Source: CAVQXR01 sp046330455 (lineage in GTDB: Bacteria > Actinomycetota > Thermoleophilia > Gaiellales > Gaiellaceae). Taken from it: a stretch of 64,000 nt of DNA. Position 1 is the stretch's first letter, and each line of letters opens with the position of its first letter. Below, piece by piece: positions 54,266-62,121 of this stretch. The notes beneath the pieces were generated by a model. That model did not search any database. It was not told the DNA's origin and worked only from the letters and a program-made list of their open reading frames with translations. Both the position numbers and the translations under genes were made by a program. The stretch spans positions 124,001 through 188,000 of the forward strand of contig JAXLSU010000008.1 of the NCBI GenBank assembly GCA_046330455.1, read 5' to 3'.

Positions 54266-55126
54266 CTACGTCGCCTGGAGTAGCTTGCGTGCCCGCTCGA
54301 CGACGGGCAGATCGATCATCTCGCCGTCGAGCGCGACCGCGCCACGGCCCTCGCGGATCCCGTGCTCGTACGCCTCGACCACCGCCCGGGCCCAGGCGAG
54401 CTGCTCGTCCGTCGGTCCGAAAAGACGATTGACGGCCTCGAGCTGGCCGGGGTGGATGCAGGCCTTGCCGCCGAAGCCGAGCGAGCGGGCGAGGGCCGCG
54501 TCGGCCTCGAGCCCCTCGTGATCGCGCACGTCGAGCCAGACCTGGTCGATCGGGCGGCGGATGCCCGCTGCTGCCGAGTCGACGACGAGAGACGAGCGCG
54601 CGAAGAGGAGCTCGTGGCCGTCCGGTCTCGGCTCGAGCGAGAGCTCGGCGGAGAGGTCGGCTGCGCCGAGCATCAGCACGGCGACCCGCGGGCTGCAGGC
54701 GGTCTCGTAGGCGAGGCGGAGGCCCTGCGCCGACTCGACGATCGCGATCACCGGCGGGCCGTCTGGGCCGAGGGCTCCGACGGCCCTGGGCGTCGCCTTC
54801 GGCAGCACGACGAGGTCGACGTCGAGACCGGCGACCGCGGCCAGATCGTCGGAGAAGTGGGAAGTGTCGGCGCCGTTGACGCGCACGGCCTTCAGGCTCC
54901 CGGAGGCGAGCTCGCGAAACAGCCGCACGACGAGCGCGCGCGCCGGGCCCTTCTCGGCCGGGGCCACCGCATCCTCGAGATCGGCGATCACGACATCGGC
55001 GCCCGACGCGAGCGCACGAGTCAGCTTGCGCTCGTCGGAACCGGGCGCGAAGAGGACGGAGCGGAGGGATCCGAGCAGCGACGACGTGGCCCGATCGTTA
55101 TATGTCAGACATTCGCGGCCTGTCAA
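54266..55126 (-). CDS. CitE-like CoA-ester lyase (HpcH/HpaI family)
   Basis: This lyase (about 270-286 residues) cleaves or forms CoA esters such as citramalyl-CoA or malyl-CoA with Mg. The fold is shown by LRSVLFAPGSDERKLTRAL, DVVIADLEDAVAPAEKGPAR (metal Glu/Asp), LKAVRVNGADTSHF, VVLPKAT and ECTGEAL-type sites. Further along, VAVLMLGAADLSAEL and KACIHPGQLEAVNRLFGP are characteristic. The start is uncertain: the only in-frame TTG (55126) coincides with the -35 element of the best promoter, so translation may begin later, close to LRSVLFAPG, at a non-standard codon or after a missing base. Divergent from the MDR gene across operator sites. Confidence 0.85.
   Translation of the reverse strand: MTGRECLTYNDRATSSLLGSLRSVLFAPGSDERKLTRALASGADVVIADLEDAVAPAEKGPARALVVRLFRELASGSLKAVRVNGADTSHFSDDLAAVAGLDVDLVVLPKATPRAVGALGPDGPPVIAIVESAQGLRLAYETACSPRVAVLMLGAADLSAELSLEPRPDGHELLFARSSLVVDSAAAGIRRPIDQVWLDVRDHEGLEADAALARSLGFGGKACIHPGQLEAVNRLFGPTDEQLAWARAVVEAYEHGIREGRGAVALDGEMIDLPVVERARKLLQAT
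55097..55126 (-). promoter_or_regulatory. Promoter TTGACA-N18-TATAAC for the lyase-MaoC unit
   Basis: Near-consensus -35 (55121-55126) and -10 (55097-55102) with an 18-bp spacer on the minus strand. The palindrome ATGTCAGACAT overlaps the spacer and the end of the -10. The predicted transcription start, near 55090, is downstream of the only standard in-frame start codon of the lyase. Confidence 0.7.
55102..55112. promoter_or_regulatory. GntR-type operator site 1 (ATGTCAGACAT)
   Basis: A perfect 11-bp palindrome (5-1-5) of the type bound by FCD-GntR regulators (GTNNNAC core). It overlaps the -10 of the leftward promoter. The matching site 2 is 96 bp away, and a GntR-FCD gene lies at the end of the rightward operon. 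Confidence 0.68.
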
Positions 55127-55182
55127 CCACGCACGGATCGTGTCCGCAGCGAGCGCGCGTCCGGCTCTCCGGCGACTCCGGC

Positions 55183-55211
55183 TTGACAGACCAGCGGAAG
55201 TCAGACATAAA
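55183..55211 (+). promoter_or_regulatory. Promoter TTGACA-N17-CATAAA for the MDR-hyuAB-gntR unit
   Basis: A perfect -35 (55183-55188) and a CATAAA -10 (55206-55211) with a 17-bp spacer lie 41 bp before the MDR start codon. Operator site 2 overlaps the spacer and the -10. Confidence 0.68.
55198..55208. promoter_or_regulatory. GntR-type operator site 2 (AAGTCAGACAT)
   Basis: Ten of 11 bases match site 1. Its overlap with the -10 of the rightward promoter would allow repression of both directions by one regulator. Confidence 0.65.
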
Positions 55212-55251
55212 CACAGGACTCTGTGATCCTGGTGGACGGGAGGTCGACGAC

Positions 55252-56280
55252 GTGAAAGCGGTTCGATTCCATGAGTTCGGTCACGCCGACGTGCTGCGTG
55301 TCGAGGAGGTCGACGACCCGAGGCCTGGGCCGGGCGAGGTCTCGATCCGGATCCGCGCGAGCGCGCTCAACCACCTCGACGTCGACGTTCGCGAGGGGGT
55401 CTCGAGGTTCCCGGTGAACCTCCCGCACACGCTCGGGGTCGAGATCGCGGGTGACATCGAGGAAGTGGGCGAGGGGGTCACGGGCTGGCAGCCGGGCGAC
55501 CGGGTCAATCCGTACATCATGGGGACGTGCGGCGAGTGCCGCTACTGCCGGACCGGCCGCGAGTCGCTCTGCCTGTCGTCCGGCTTCATCAGCTTCACGA
55601 CCGGCGGCGGCTACGCCGAGAAGCTCACCTGCCCGGCGCGCCAGCTGATCCGGATCCCCGACAACGTCTCCTACGAGGACGCGGCGGCGCTCCAGGTCGC
55701 CTTCGCCACGTCGTGGCACATGCTGTTCACCCGTGCGAACCTGCGCGCCGGCGAGTCGGTGATGATCAACTCGGTCGGGTCGGGGATCGGCTCGGCCGCG
55801 GTCCAGCTCGCACGGCAGGCGGGTGCGTTCGTGATCGGAAACGCCTCGACCCAGGACAAGCTCGACCGGGCCCGCGAGCTCGGGATGGACGTCGGCATCA
55901 ACCACCGAACCGAGGACGTCGTCGAGCGCGTCATGGAGGCAACGGACGGGAAGGGCGTCGACGTCGTCTACGAGCACGTCGGCGGCGAGCTGTTCCAGAA
56001 GGGCCTCGACTCGCTCACGAAAGACGGCCGTCTCGTCATCTGCGGCGGCCACGCGGGCGAGGTCGTCCCGTTCGACATCATCCCCTTCTTCCGCACGCAG
56101 CGAAGTGTGATCGGCTCCTTCGTCTACACGCAGGTCGAGGTGGGCAAGGTCTTCGAGCTCGCATCCCACGGCAAGCTCAGGCCGCTCGTGCACAGGACGT
56201 TCCCGCTCGACGAGGCGCGTGAGGCCATGGAGCTCATGGAGCGCCGGGAGCATTTCGGGAAGATCCTCCTCACGCCCTAG
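55252..56280 (+). CDS. Zinc-type MDR dehydrogenase/quinone oxidoreductase
   Basis: This 342-residue medium-chain reductase uses NAD(P)H. The structural-zinc cluster CGECRYCRTGRESLC (near 95-109) is complete, the GroES-like domain has ALNHLDVDVREG, and the Rossmann domain has SVGSGIGSAAVQLARQAGAF. The usual catalytic-zinc Cys and GHE are replaced (NHLD, LGVEIAG), so it may be a reductase without catalytic zinc. The GTG at 55252 has GGAGG about nine bases upstream; an open extension towards 55102 runs through the promoter and is not used. It is the first gene of the rightward catabolic operon. Confidence 0.9.
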   Translation: MKAVRFHEFGHADVLRVEEVDDPRPGPGEVSIRIRASALNHLDVDVREGVSRFPVNLPHTLGVEIAGDIEEVGEGVTGWQPGDRVNPYIMGTCGECRYCRTGRESLCLSSGFISFTTGGGYAEKLTCPARQLIRIPDNVSYEDAAALQVAFATSWHMLFTRANLRAGESVMINSVGSGIGSAAVQLARQAGAFVIGNASTQDKLDRARELGMDVGINHRTEDVVERVMEATDGKGVDVVYEHVGGELFQKGLDSLTKDGRLVICGGHAGEVVPFDIIPFFRTQRSVIGSFVYTQVEVGKVFELASHGKLRPLVHRTFPLDEAREAMELMERREHFGKILLTP

Positions 56281-56299
56281 CCGACCTGAAGGAGAGCGC

Positions 56300-58423
56300 A
56301 TGAAACGAGTAGGCGTCGATGTCGGAGGCACGTTCACCGACCTCGTGTACGTCGACGACGAGGCGGGCGTGATCCGTGTTCACAAGCTGCCGACGACACC
56401 CGACGATCCGTCGCGGGGAACAGTGCAGGGGATCCGGGACGTCGCCGAGCAGGCCGGCGAGAGCCCGAGCTCGCTCGACCAGGTCTTCCACGGGACGACG
56501 ATCGCGACGAACATCGTGATCGAGCACAACGGGGCCCGGGTCGGAATGATCACGACCGAGGGTTATCGCGACATCCTCCACATCGCGCGCCACAAGAAGC
56601 CGCTCAACTTCTCGAACTACCAGGATCTGCCGTGGCAGCGCTACCCGGTGGTACGTCGGCGCGACCGCCTCACCGTTCCGGAGCGGGTCACGCGGGACGG
56701 GAGCGTGCTCGTGCCGCTCGACGAGGAGAAGGCGCGCGAGCAGGTGCGCAAGCTGAAGGAGGCGGGTGTCGACGCGGTCGCGGTCTGCTTCCTGTTCTCG
56801 TTCCTCAACCCCGTGCACGAGCAGCGCGTCGCGGAGATCGTGCGCGAGGAGTTCCCGGAGGCGTTCCTGTCGGTCTCCTCGGAGGTGCTCCCGCAGTACC
56901 GCGAGTACGAGCGCTTCTCGACCGTCGGGCTGAACGCCTACGTCGGCCCCAAGGTCGCGACCTACGTGGGCCGCCTCCAGGACGAGCTCACGGCACTCGG
57001 GGTCAGGACCGGCCTGCACCTCATGACCTCCGCCTCCGGGGTCGCGACCGCCGAGGCGGCGACGAAGCGGCCCGTCAACCTGCTCATGTCCGGCCCGGTC
57101 GCAGGCGTCGTCGGCGGCATCTGGGCAGGTAGGCAGGCCGGCCACGGCAACGTGATCACGCTCGACGTCGGCGGGACGTCCGCGGACATCGGGCTCGCCC
57201 AGGACGGCCGTCTGCGGATGAAGCACCTGCTCGACACGAAGGTCGGGCCCTACCAGGCGATGATCCCGATGGTCGACGTCGACACGATCGGAGCCGGTGG
57301 GGGGTCGATCGCCTACGTCGACTCCGGTGGGATCTTCCGCGTCGGCCCCCGCTCGGCCGGGGCCGTGCCCGGTCCCGCGGCCTACGGCCGCGGCGGCACC
57401 GACGCGACCGCCACGGACGCGATGGTGAACCTCGGCTGGCTCTCGCCCGAGGACTTCCTCGGGGGAGGCATGGAGCTGCGGGCCGATCTCGCCCGCCGTG
57501 CGTTCGCCGACGGGCCTGCTGCCGCGCTCGGCATGTCGGTCGAGGAGGCCTCGCTGGGCGCCGTGCAGATCCTCACCCACTCGATGGTGCAGTCGATCGA
57601 GGAGAACTCCGTGCGCAAGGGGTTCGATCCGCGCGACTTCGCCCTCGTCGCCGAGGGCGGTGCCGGCCCGCTGTTTGCGGCACAGATCGCGATCGAGGTG
57701 GGAACGCCGTCGGTGATCGTCCCGCCGCACCCCGGCATCGCCGCGGCAATGGGCCTGCTCGCGACCGACATGGTCTACGAGTACGTCGCGACGACGTACC
57801 AGCGCCTCTCGGCGCTCGACGCCCGGGCGCTCCAGCAGCGGTTCGAGGAGCTCGAGGAGCAGGCTCTGCGCCAGCTCGAGGAGGACGGCGTTCCCGCCGA
57901 GTCGCTCGTCGTCCAGCGGATCGCCGAGTGCCGGTACCTGGGCCAGGGCTACGAGCTGCGCGTCGACGCCCCGTCGGGCCCGATCGACCAGGCGTGGGTC
58001 GAGAAGGTCAGGGGTGACTTCCATGACAGCCACGAGCGTGAGTACTCGCGCCGCTTCGAGGAGTCCGACATCGAGATCCCGAACGTCCGCGTGCGCGGGA
58101 TCGGGTTGATGCCGGAGCTCCGCACGCCGGAGATCGAGCCCGGCGACGCCTCGCCGGACGCGGCCCTTCGCCACGAGGGCGAGGCGTGGTTCCGCGTCGG
58201 CGGCGCGCTGCGAAACGTCGCGACTCGCTACTACGACCGGTCGTCGCTGAGGGCAGGTAACCGGCTCGAGGGCCCGGCGATCGTGAATCAGTACGACACG
58301 ACGACCGTGGTTCCGCCCGGGGTCGAGGCGCACGTCGATCGGTTCGGAAACATCGTCATCGAGGTCGGCGCGTCCGCCGAGGCGCGGGCGATCGCCGCGG
58401 CTGCCGGCGTAACGGCGCGGTAG
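56300..58423 (+). CDS. hyuA: Hydantoinase/oxoprolinase subunit A
   Basis: HyuA (707 residues) is the ATP-using half of an N-methylhydantoinase/oxoprolinase-type enzyme. GVDVGGTFTDLVYV (residues 5-18) and DVGGTSADIG (near 291) are the ASKHA-like phosphate motifs, and DTIGAGGGSIAYVDSGG and VAEGGAGPLFA follow. The ATG at 56300 has AAGGAGAG seven bases upstream. hyuB follows after 12 bp, and the two subunits must assemble. It is very similar along its length to the A half of the fused protein at 1-2677 (for example the same RDILHIARHKKPLNF), so one arose by duplication, with fusion or fission. The cyclic amide substrate is unknown. Confidence 0.95.
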   Translation: MKRVGVDVGGTFTDLVYVDDEAGVIRVHKLPTTPDDPSRGTVQGIRDVAEQAGESPSSLDQVFHGTTIATNIVIEHNGARVGMITTEGYRDILHIARHKKPLNFSNYQDLPWQRYPVVRRRDRLTVPERVTRDGSVLVPLDEEKAREQVRKLKEAGVDAVAVCFLFSFLNPVHEQRVAEIVREEFPEAFLSVSSEVLPQYREYERFSTVGLNAYVGPKVATYVGRLQDELTALGVRTGLHLMTSASGVATAEAATKRPVNLLMSGPVAGVVGGIWAGRQAGHGNVITLDVGGTSADIGLAQDGRLRMKHLLDTKVGPYQAMIPMVDVDTIGAGGGSIAYVDSGGIFRVGPRSAGAVPGPAAYGRGGTDATATDAMVNLGWLSPEDFLGGGMELRADLARRAFADGPAAALGMSVEEASLGAVQILTHSMVQSIEENSVRKGFDPRDFALVAEGGAGPLFAAQIAIEVGTPSVIVPPHPGIAAAMGLLATDMVYEYVATTYQRLSALDARALQQRFEELEEQALRQLEEDGVPAESLVVQRIAECRYLGQGYELRVDAPSGPIDQAWVEKVRGDFHDSHEREYSRRFEESDIEIPNVRVRGIGLMPELRTPEIEPGDASPDAALRHEGEAWFRVGGALRNVATRYYDRSSLRAGNRLEGPAIVNQYDTTTVVPPGVEAHVDRFGNIVIEVGASAEARAIAAAAGVTAR

Positions 58424-58435
58424 AAGGGAGCAGCC

Positions 58436-60346
58436 ATGTCCGTGATGGAGTACGAGCTCGGAAGGCATCCCGGCCCTCCCACCCGCGGTCGCGTCGAGGT
58501 CGACCCGATCACGCTCCGGGTGCTCGGCGGGGCGTTCCACGCGATCGCCAGGGAGATGGCGGGCGTGCTCTTCCGGATGTCCTACTCGTCGATCATTCGC
58601 GAGTCGGAGGACCTCGGGGCCGGCATCTTCGACGCCCAGGGCCGGGAGCTGTGCGAGTCGGACTCGACACCGATGCACATCGGGTCGCTCCCCTGGTACA
58701 TCAGGGGCTTCATGCACCGCCTCGAGGGCCAGCTCGAGGACGGCGATGTGATCATCCACAACCACCCCTTCCTCGGCGCCTCGCACACCCCGGACATCGC
58801 GGTCGCGGTGCCGATCTTCCACGAGGGGGAGCACCTCGGCTTCGCCGCGGTCACGGCGCACGTGCTCGACGTCGGCGGCTCGTTCCCGGGCATCAACGCC
58901 GACGCGTTCGACATGTACGCGGAGGCGAAGATCTACAACGGCCTGCGCTGGTACCAGGCGGGGGAGCTGAACGAGGATCTCGATCGGATGGTGTTCGACA
59001 ACGTCCGCACCGAGACGATGAACCGCGGCGACATGAACGCGATGCTCGCCGCCTGCCAGCTCGGCCGGGAGCGGTTCCTGAGGCTCGTCCAGCGCTACGG
59101 CGTCGAGACGGTGATGAGCGCTGCCTACGACTGGATGGACTACTCGGAGCGGATGCTGCGCGAGCAGATCGCGAAGCTTCCGGACGGCGAGTACACGGCG
59201 CCGACCGGCTGGCTCGACGATGACGCGAAGAACCGGGGGGTCCCGCTCCGGGTCGAGACGAAGGTCATCGTCGAGGGAGACGAGATCACGATCGACCTGA
59301 CCGGCTCGCATCCCGAGGTCACGACGGGGTACAACGTGCCGTTCGAGGGGTCGCTGCTCGTCTGCTGCTACTACGCCGTGCGGACGATCCTGCTCGACGA
59401 GGTGACCTTTCCGGAGCACGTGCCCCAGAACGACGGCGTCTTCCGGCCGGTGAAGGTGGTCGCGCCGAAGGGGACGATCTTCAATCCGCAGTTCCCGCGC
59501 GCCTGCTTCTCGCGCTTCTGCCAGACCCAGCGCGTCGTCGACAACGTGATCCTCGCCCTCTCCGACGCGCTCCCGGAGCAGACGACCGCGGGCAACTCGG
59601 CCGGCATCCACTTCTGCGCCTACTCGGGCTTCTCGGAGCAGGCGGGCGAGTACTGGCTCTACCTCGAGGTGAACGAGGGCTCCTACGGTGGGCGGTTCGG
59701 CAAGGACGCGATGGACTCCGTCGACAACCTGATGGCGAACACGCGCAACAACCCGATCGAGGAGCTCGACATGCGGTTCCCGATGCGCTGCGACCAGTAC
59801 GAGCTGCGCCCGGAGCCGGCCGCCCCCGGGAAGTGGCGGGGCGGGATCGGGATCATCCGCCGCAACCGCTTCCTCGTCGACGGGATCTACTCGTGCGAGG
59901 GAGACCGTCAGACCGACCCACCGCGCGGGATCTTCGGGGGCTGGGACGGGCTCGTCGCCTCGTGCCGCAAGAACCCGGACACCCCGAGGGAGGAGGTGCT
60001 GCCCGCGAAGGTGACCGGGATCCCGTTCGCGGCCGGCGAGTTCGTCGAGTTCCGCGAGCCGAACGCGGCAGGTTACGGCGATCCGCTCGAGCGTGACCCG
60101 GAGCTCGTGCGCGAGGACGTCCTCGACGACTTCGCGACGCTCGAGCTCGCCAGGCACGCCTACGGCGTCGTCTTCGCGGACGAGCGGACGCTCGAGCTCG
60201 ATCGCGACGCGACGGAGCGGCTCCGCGCCGAGCTCCGTGCGGCTCGCGAGAGCGGGTCCCTCACGGAGTACTTCGGCGGCCGTCAGCTCCCGCCGTCCTC
60301 GTCGCCGGCCGCGCTCGCGGGCAATCGCGAGTTCGGGCTGGGGTAG
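58436..60346 (+). CDS. hyuB: Hydantoinase/oxoprolinase subunit B
   Basis: HyuB (636 residues) is the partner of HyuA and carries the hydrolytic half of the reaction. Conserved stretches are GGAFHAIAREMAGVLFRMS, ESDSTPMHIGSLPWYIRG, VIIHNHPFLGASHTPDIAVA and VTAHVLDVGGSFPG. The metal-like His/Asp residues of the family are present. The ATG at 58436 follows hyuA closely, and the gntR gene begins five bases after its stop. The start of this protein (about 30 residues, MSVMEYELGRHPGPPTRGRV) is absent from the fused paralogue, where the two halves are joined by a short linker. Confidence 0.95.
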   Translation: MSVMEYELGRHPGPPTRGRVEVDPITLRVLGGAFHAIAREMAGVLFRMSYSSIIRESEDLGAGIFDAQGRELCESDSTPMHIGSLPWYIRGFMHRLEGQLEDGDVIIHNHPFLGASHTPDIAVAVPIFHEGEHLGFAAVTAHVLDVGGSFPGINADAFDMYAEAKIYNGLRWYQAGELNEDLDRMVFDNVRTETMNRGDMNAMLAACQLGRERFLRLVQRYGVETVMSAAYDWMDYSERMLREQIAKLPDGEYTAPTGWLDDDAKNRGVPLRVETKVIVEGDEITIDLTGSHPEVTTGYNVPFEGSLLVCCYYAVRTILLDEVTFPEHVPQNDGVFRPVKVVAPKGTIFNPQFPRACFSRFCQTQRVVDNVILALSDALPEQTTAGNSAGIHFCAYSGFSEQAGEYWLYLEVNEGSYGGRFGKDAMDSVDNLMANTRNNPIEELDMRFPMRCDQYELRPEPAAPGKWRGGIGIIRRNRFLVDGIYSCEGDRQTDPPRGIFGGWDGLVASCRKNPDTPREEVLPAKVTGIPFAAGEFVEFREPNAAGYGDPLERDPELVREDVLDDFATLELARHAYGVVFADERTLELDRDATERLRAELRAARESGSLTEYFGGRQLPPSSSPAALAGNREFGLG

Positions 60347-60350
60347 GAGG

Positions 60351-61160
60351 GTGAAGGCACACGACGCGAGCGAGGCCGGGTCTGACGCGCCCCGAACGCA
60401 GAGCGAGCAGATCGCGCTCCGCGCCGTCGTCCGGGGCGGGCAGGTCCCCGTGCGCCGCGTGCGCAAGGCGTACGAGCAGGTGGCCGACCAGCTCCGGGAG
60501 CTGATCACGAGCGGCGAGCTGTCGCCGGGTGCGCGGCTTCCGAACGAGGCCCTGCTGGCGCGCGAGTTCGGTGTCAGCCGCGCGACGATCCGGGAGGCGC
60601 TGCGCGTGCTCGCGGCCCAGAACCTCCTCCGCACCGCGAAGGGCGCCGGGGGCGGCAGCTACGTCACGATCCCCACCGTCGACCACATCTCGGAGTTCCT
60701 CCGCTCGAACATCGGCCTCCTGACCGACTCGCGCGATCTGACGCTCGAGGAGCTGATCGAGGCGCGCGAGCTGCTCGAGGTCCCGGCGGCCCGGCTCGCC
60801 GCGCGGCGCCGGAAGGACGCAGACGTCGAGCGCCTGCGCGCGGCGATCCCGCCCGAGGCGATCCGGCTCGACACCCGCGAGGAGTTCATCCACAACACGG
60901 AGTTCCACACCGTGCTGATCGAGACGTGTGGGAACAAGCTGCTCTACATCGCTGCCCAGCCGGTGTTCTCGGCGCTGCAGACGAGCCTCTCCCGCTCGGG
61001 CCTCGGGAAGCGATTCCACCGTGAGATCCACACGGCCCACGCCCGAATCGCCGAGGCGGTCGGAGCCGCCGACGAGGACGGCGCCGCGAGCGAGATGCGA
61101 CGCCACCTTGAGTTCCTCGTTCCCTTCTACGAGCGGGCCTGGAGGGACGCCCATCACTGA
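60351..61160 (+). CDS. GntR-family regulator, FCD domain
   Basis: This 269-residue regulator has the winged helix of the GntR family at about residues 45-110: VADQLRELITSGELSPGARLP, then LAREFGVSRATIREALRVLAAQ. The rest is the all-helical FadR C-terminal (FCD) ligand domain, with EELIEARELLEVPAARLAAR, FHTVLIETCGNKLL and HTAHARIAEAVGAAD, whose Asp/His pattern normally binds a metal and an organic acid. The start is GTG at 60351, with TAGGAGG upstream. It is co-transcribed with hyuAB, and palindromic sites of the type such proteins bind overlap both divergent promoters at 55102 and 55198. The effector is likely a carboxylate of the pathway. Confidence 0.93.
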   Translation: MKAHDASEAGSDAPRTQSEQIALRAVVRGGQVPVRRVRKAYEQVADQLRELITSGELSPGARLPNEALLAREFGVSRATIREALRVLAAQNLLRTAKGAGGGSYVTIPTVDHISEFLRSNIGLLTDSRDLTLEELIEARELLEVPAARLAARRRKDADVERLRAAIPPEAIRLDTREEFIHNTEFHTVLIETCGNKLLYIAAQPVFSALQTSLSRSGLGKRFHREIHTAHARIAEAVGAADEDGAASEMRRHLEFLVPFYERAWRDAHH

Positions 61161-61164
61161 GCCG

Positions 61165-62103
61165 ATGCGGTTCGGGATCGTCGGCAGCGGCCAGCGGCCC
61201 GAGGGGATGCCCGATCCCGGCTTCTTCCGCGCCTTCGCCGAACAGGCCGAGGAGCTCGGCTACGACTCGCTGTGGTCGACCGACCACCTGTCGTTCGAGA
61301 ACCCGATCCTCGAAGGCGTCGTCGCGCTCTCGGCGTTCGCGGGCTGCACCCGCCGGATCGCGCTCGGCACCGGGATCCTCCTGTTGCCGCTGCGCCACCC
61401 GAGCCTCGTCGCCAAGCAGGTCGCATCGCTCGACTACCTCTCGGGCGGGCGCGTTCTCCTCGGCATCGGGGTCGGAGGCGAGGGCGCCAGGGACTTCGCG
61501 GCCGTGCAGGTCCCGGTCGGCGAGCGCGACGCCCGCGCCGACGAGGGGATCCGGGTCCTGAAGACGCTCTGGGCAGGCGGGCCGGCGACCGTCGACGGAC
61601 GCTTCTTCCGGTTCGAGGACGTCTCGATCGAGCCCGGCCCTACACAGTCCGGTGGGCCGCCCGTCATCGTCGGCGGGCGCTCGGCGGCAGCCCTGTACCG
61701 CGCGGGCGTCATCGGCGACGGCTGGCTCGCCTACATGGCCTCACCCGATCGGTTCGCCCGCGAACTGGCGATCGTCCGTGCTCACGCCGAGGGCTCGGGC
61801 CGGAGTCCGGACGCGCTCTTCCGGGGGCTCATGCTCCCGACCCACGTGGGCTCCGACGCCGATCGTGCCCGGCAGCACGTCGTCGGCCACCTCTCGAAGC
61901 GCTACGGCCGCCCGTTCGAGGCCTACCAGGTCGACCGCTCCTGCCTGGCGGGATCGCCGCCCGAGCTCGTCGAGCGTCTCCGCGCCTACCGGGCAGCCGG
62001 CGTCCACCACGTCGTGTTCAACCTCGCCGGCCCGGCCGACGCCGCGCTCGCGGAGGCGAGGCTCCTCGCCGAGGAGGTCGTGGCGCCGCTGCGCTCCGGG
62101 TAG
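61165..62103 (+). CDS. LLM-class F420-type oxidoreductase
   Basis: This 312-residue luciferase-like protein contains GYDSLWSTDHLSFENPILEG, IALGTGILLLPLRHPSLVAKQ, LSGGRVLLGIGVGGEG and PPVIVGGRSAAALYRAGVIGDGW, typical of the F420-dependent LLM group. The ATG at 61165 is five bases after the gntR stop, so it is the last gene of the operon. It could perform a redox or oxygenation step on the product of the hydantoinase or of the MDR enzyme. Cofactor use is inferred from family likeness and from the F420 genes in the window. Confidence 0.9.
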   Translation: MRFGIVGSGQRPEGMPDPGFFRAFAEQAEELGYDSLWSTDHLSFENPILEGVVALSAFAGCTRRIALGTGILLLPLRHPSLVAKQVASLDYLSGGRVLLGIGVGGEGARDFAAVQVPVGERDARADEGIRVLKTLWAGGPATVDGRFFRFEDVSIEPGPTQSGGPPVIVGGRSAAALYRAGVIGDGWLAYMASPDRFARELAIVRAHAEGSGRSPDALFRGLMLPTHVGSDADRARQHVVGHLSKRYGRPFEAYQVDRSCLAGSPPELVERLRAYRAAGVHHVVFNLAGPADAALAEARLLAEEVVAPLRSG

Positions 62104-62121
62104 CCCGGTCCGGCTCGCGCT

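Noticed and set aside
56270..60634. A 1454-codon open frame on the minus strand
   Set aside because: It is antisense to hyuA, hyuB and part of gntR, all with clear homology. Its composition is charged and repetitive with no domains.
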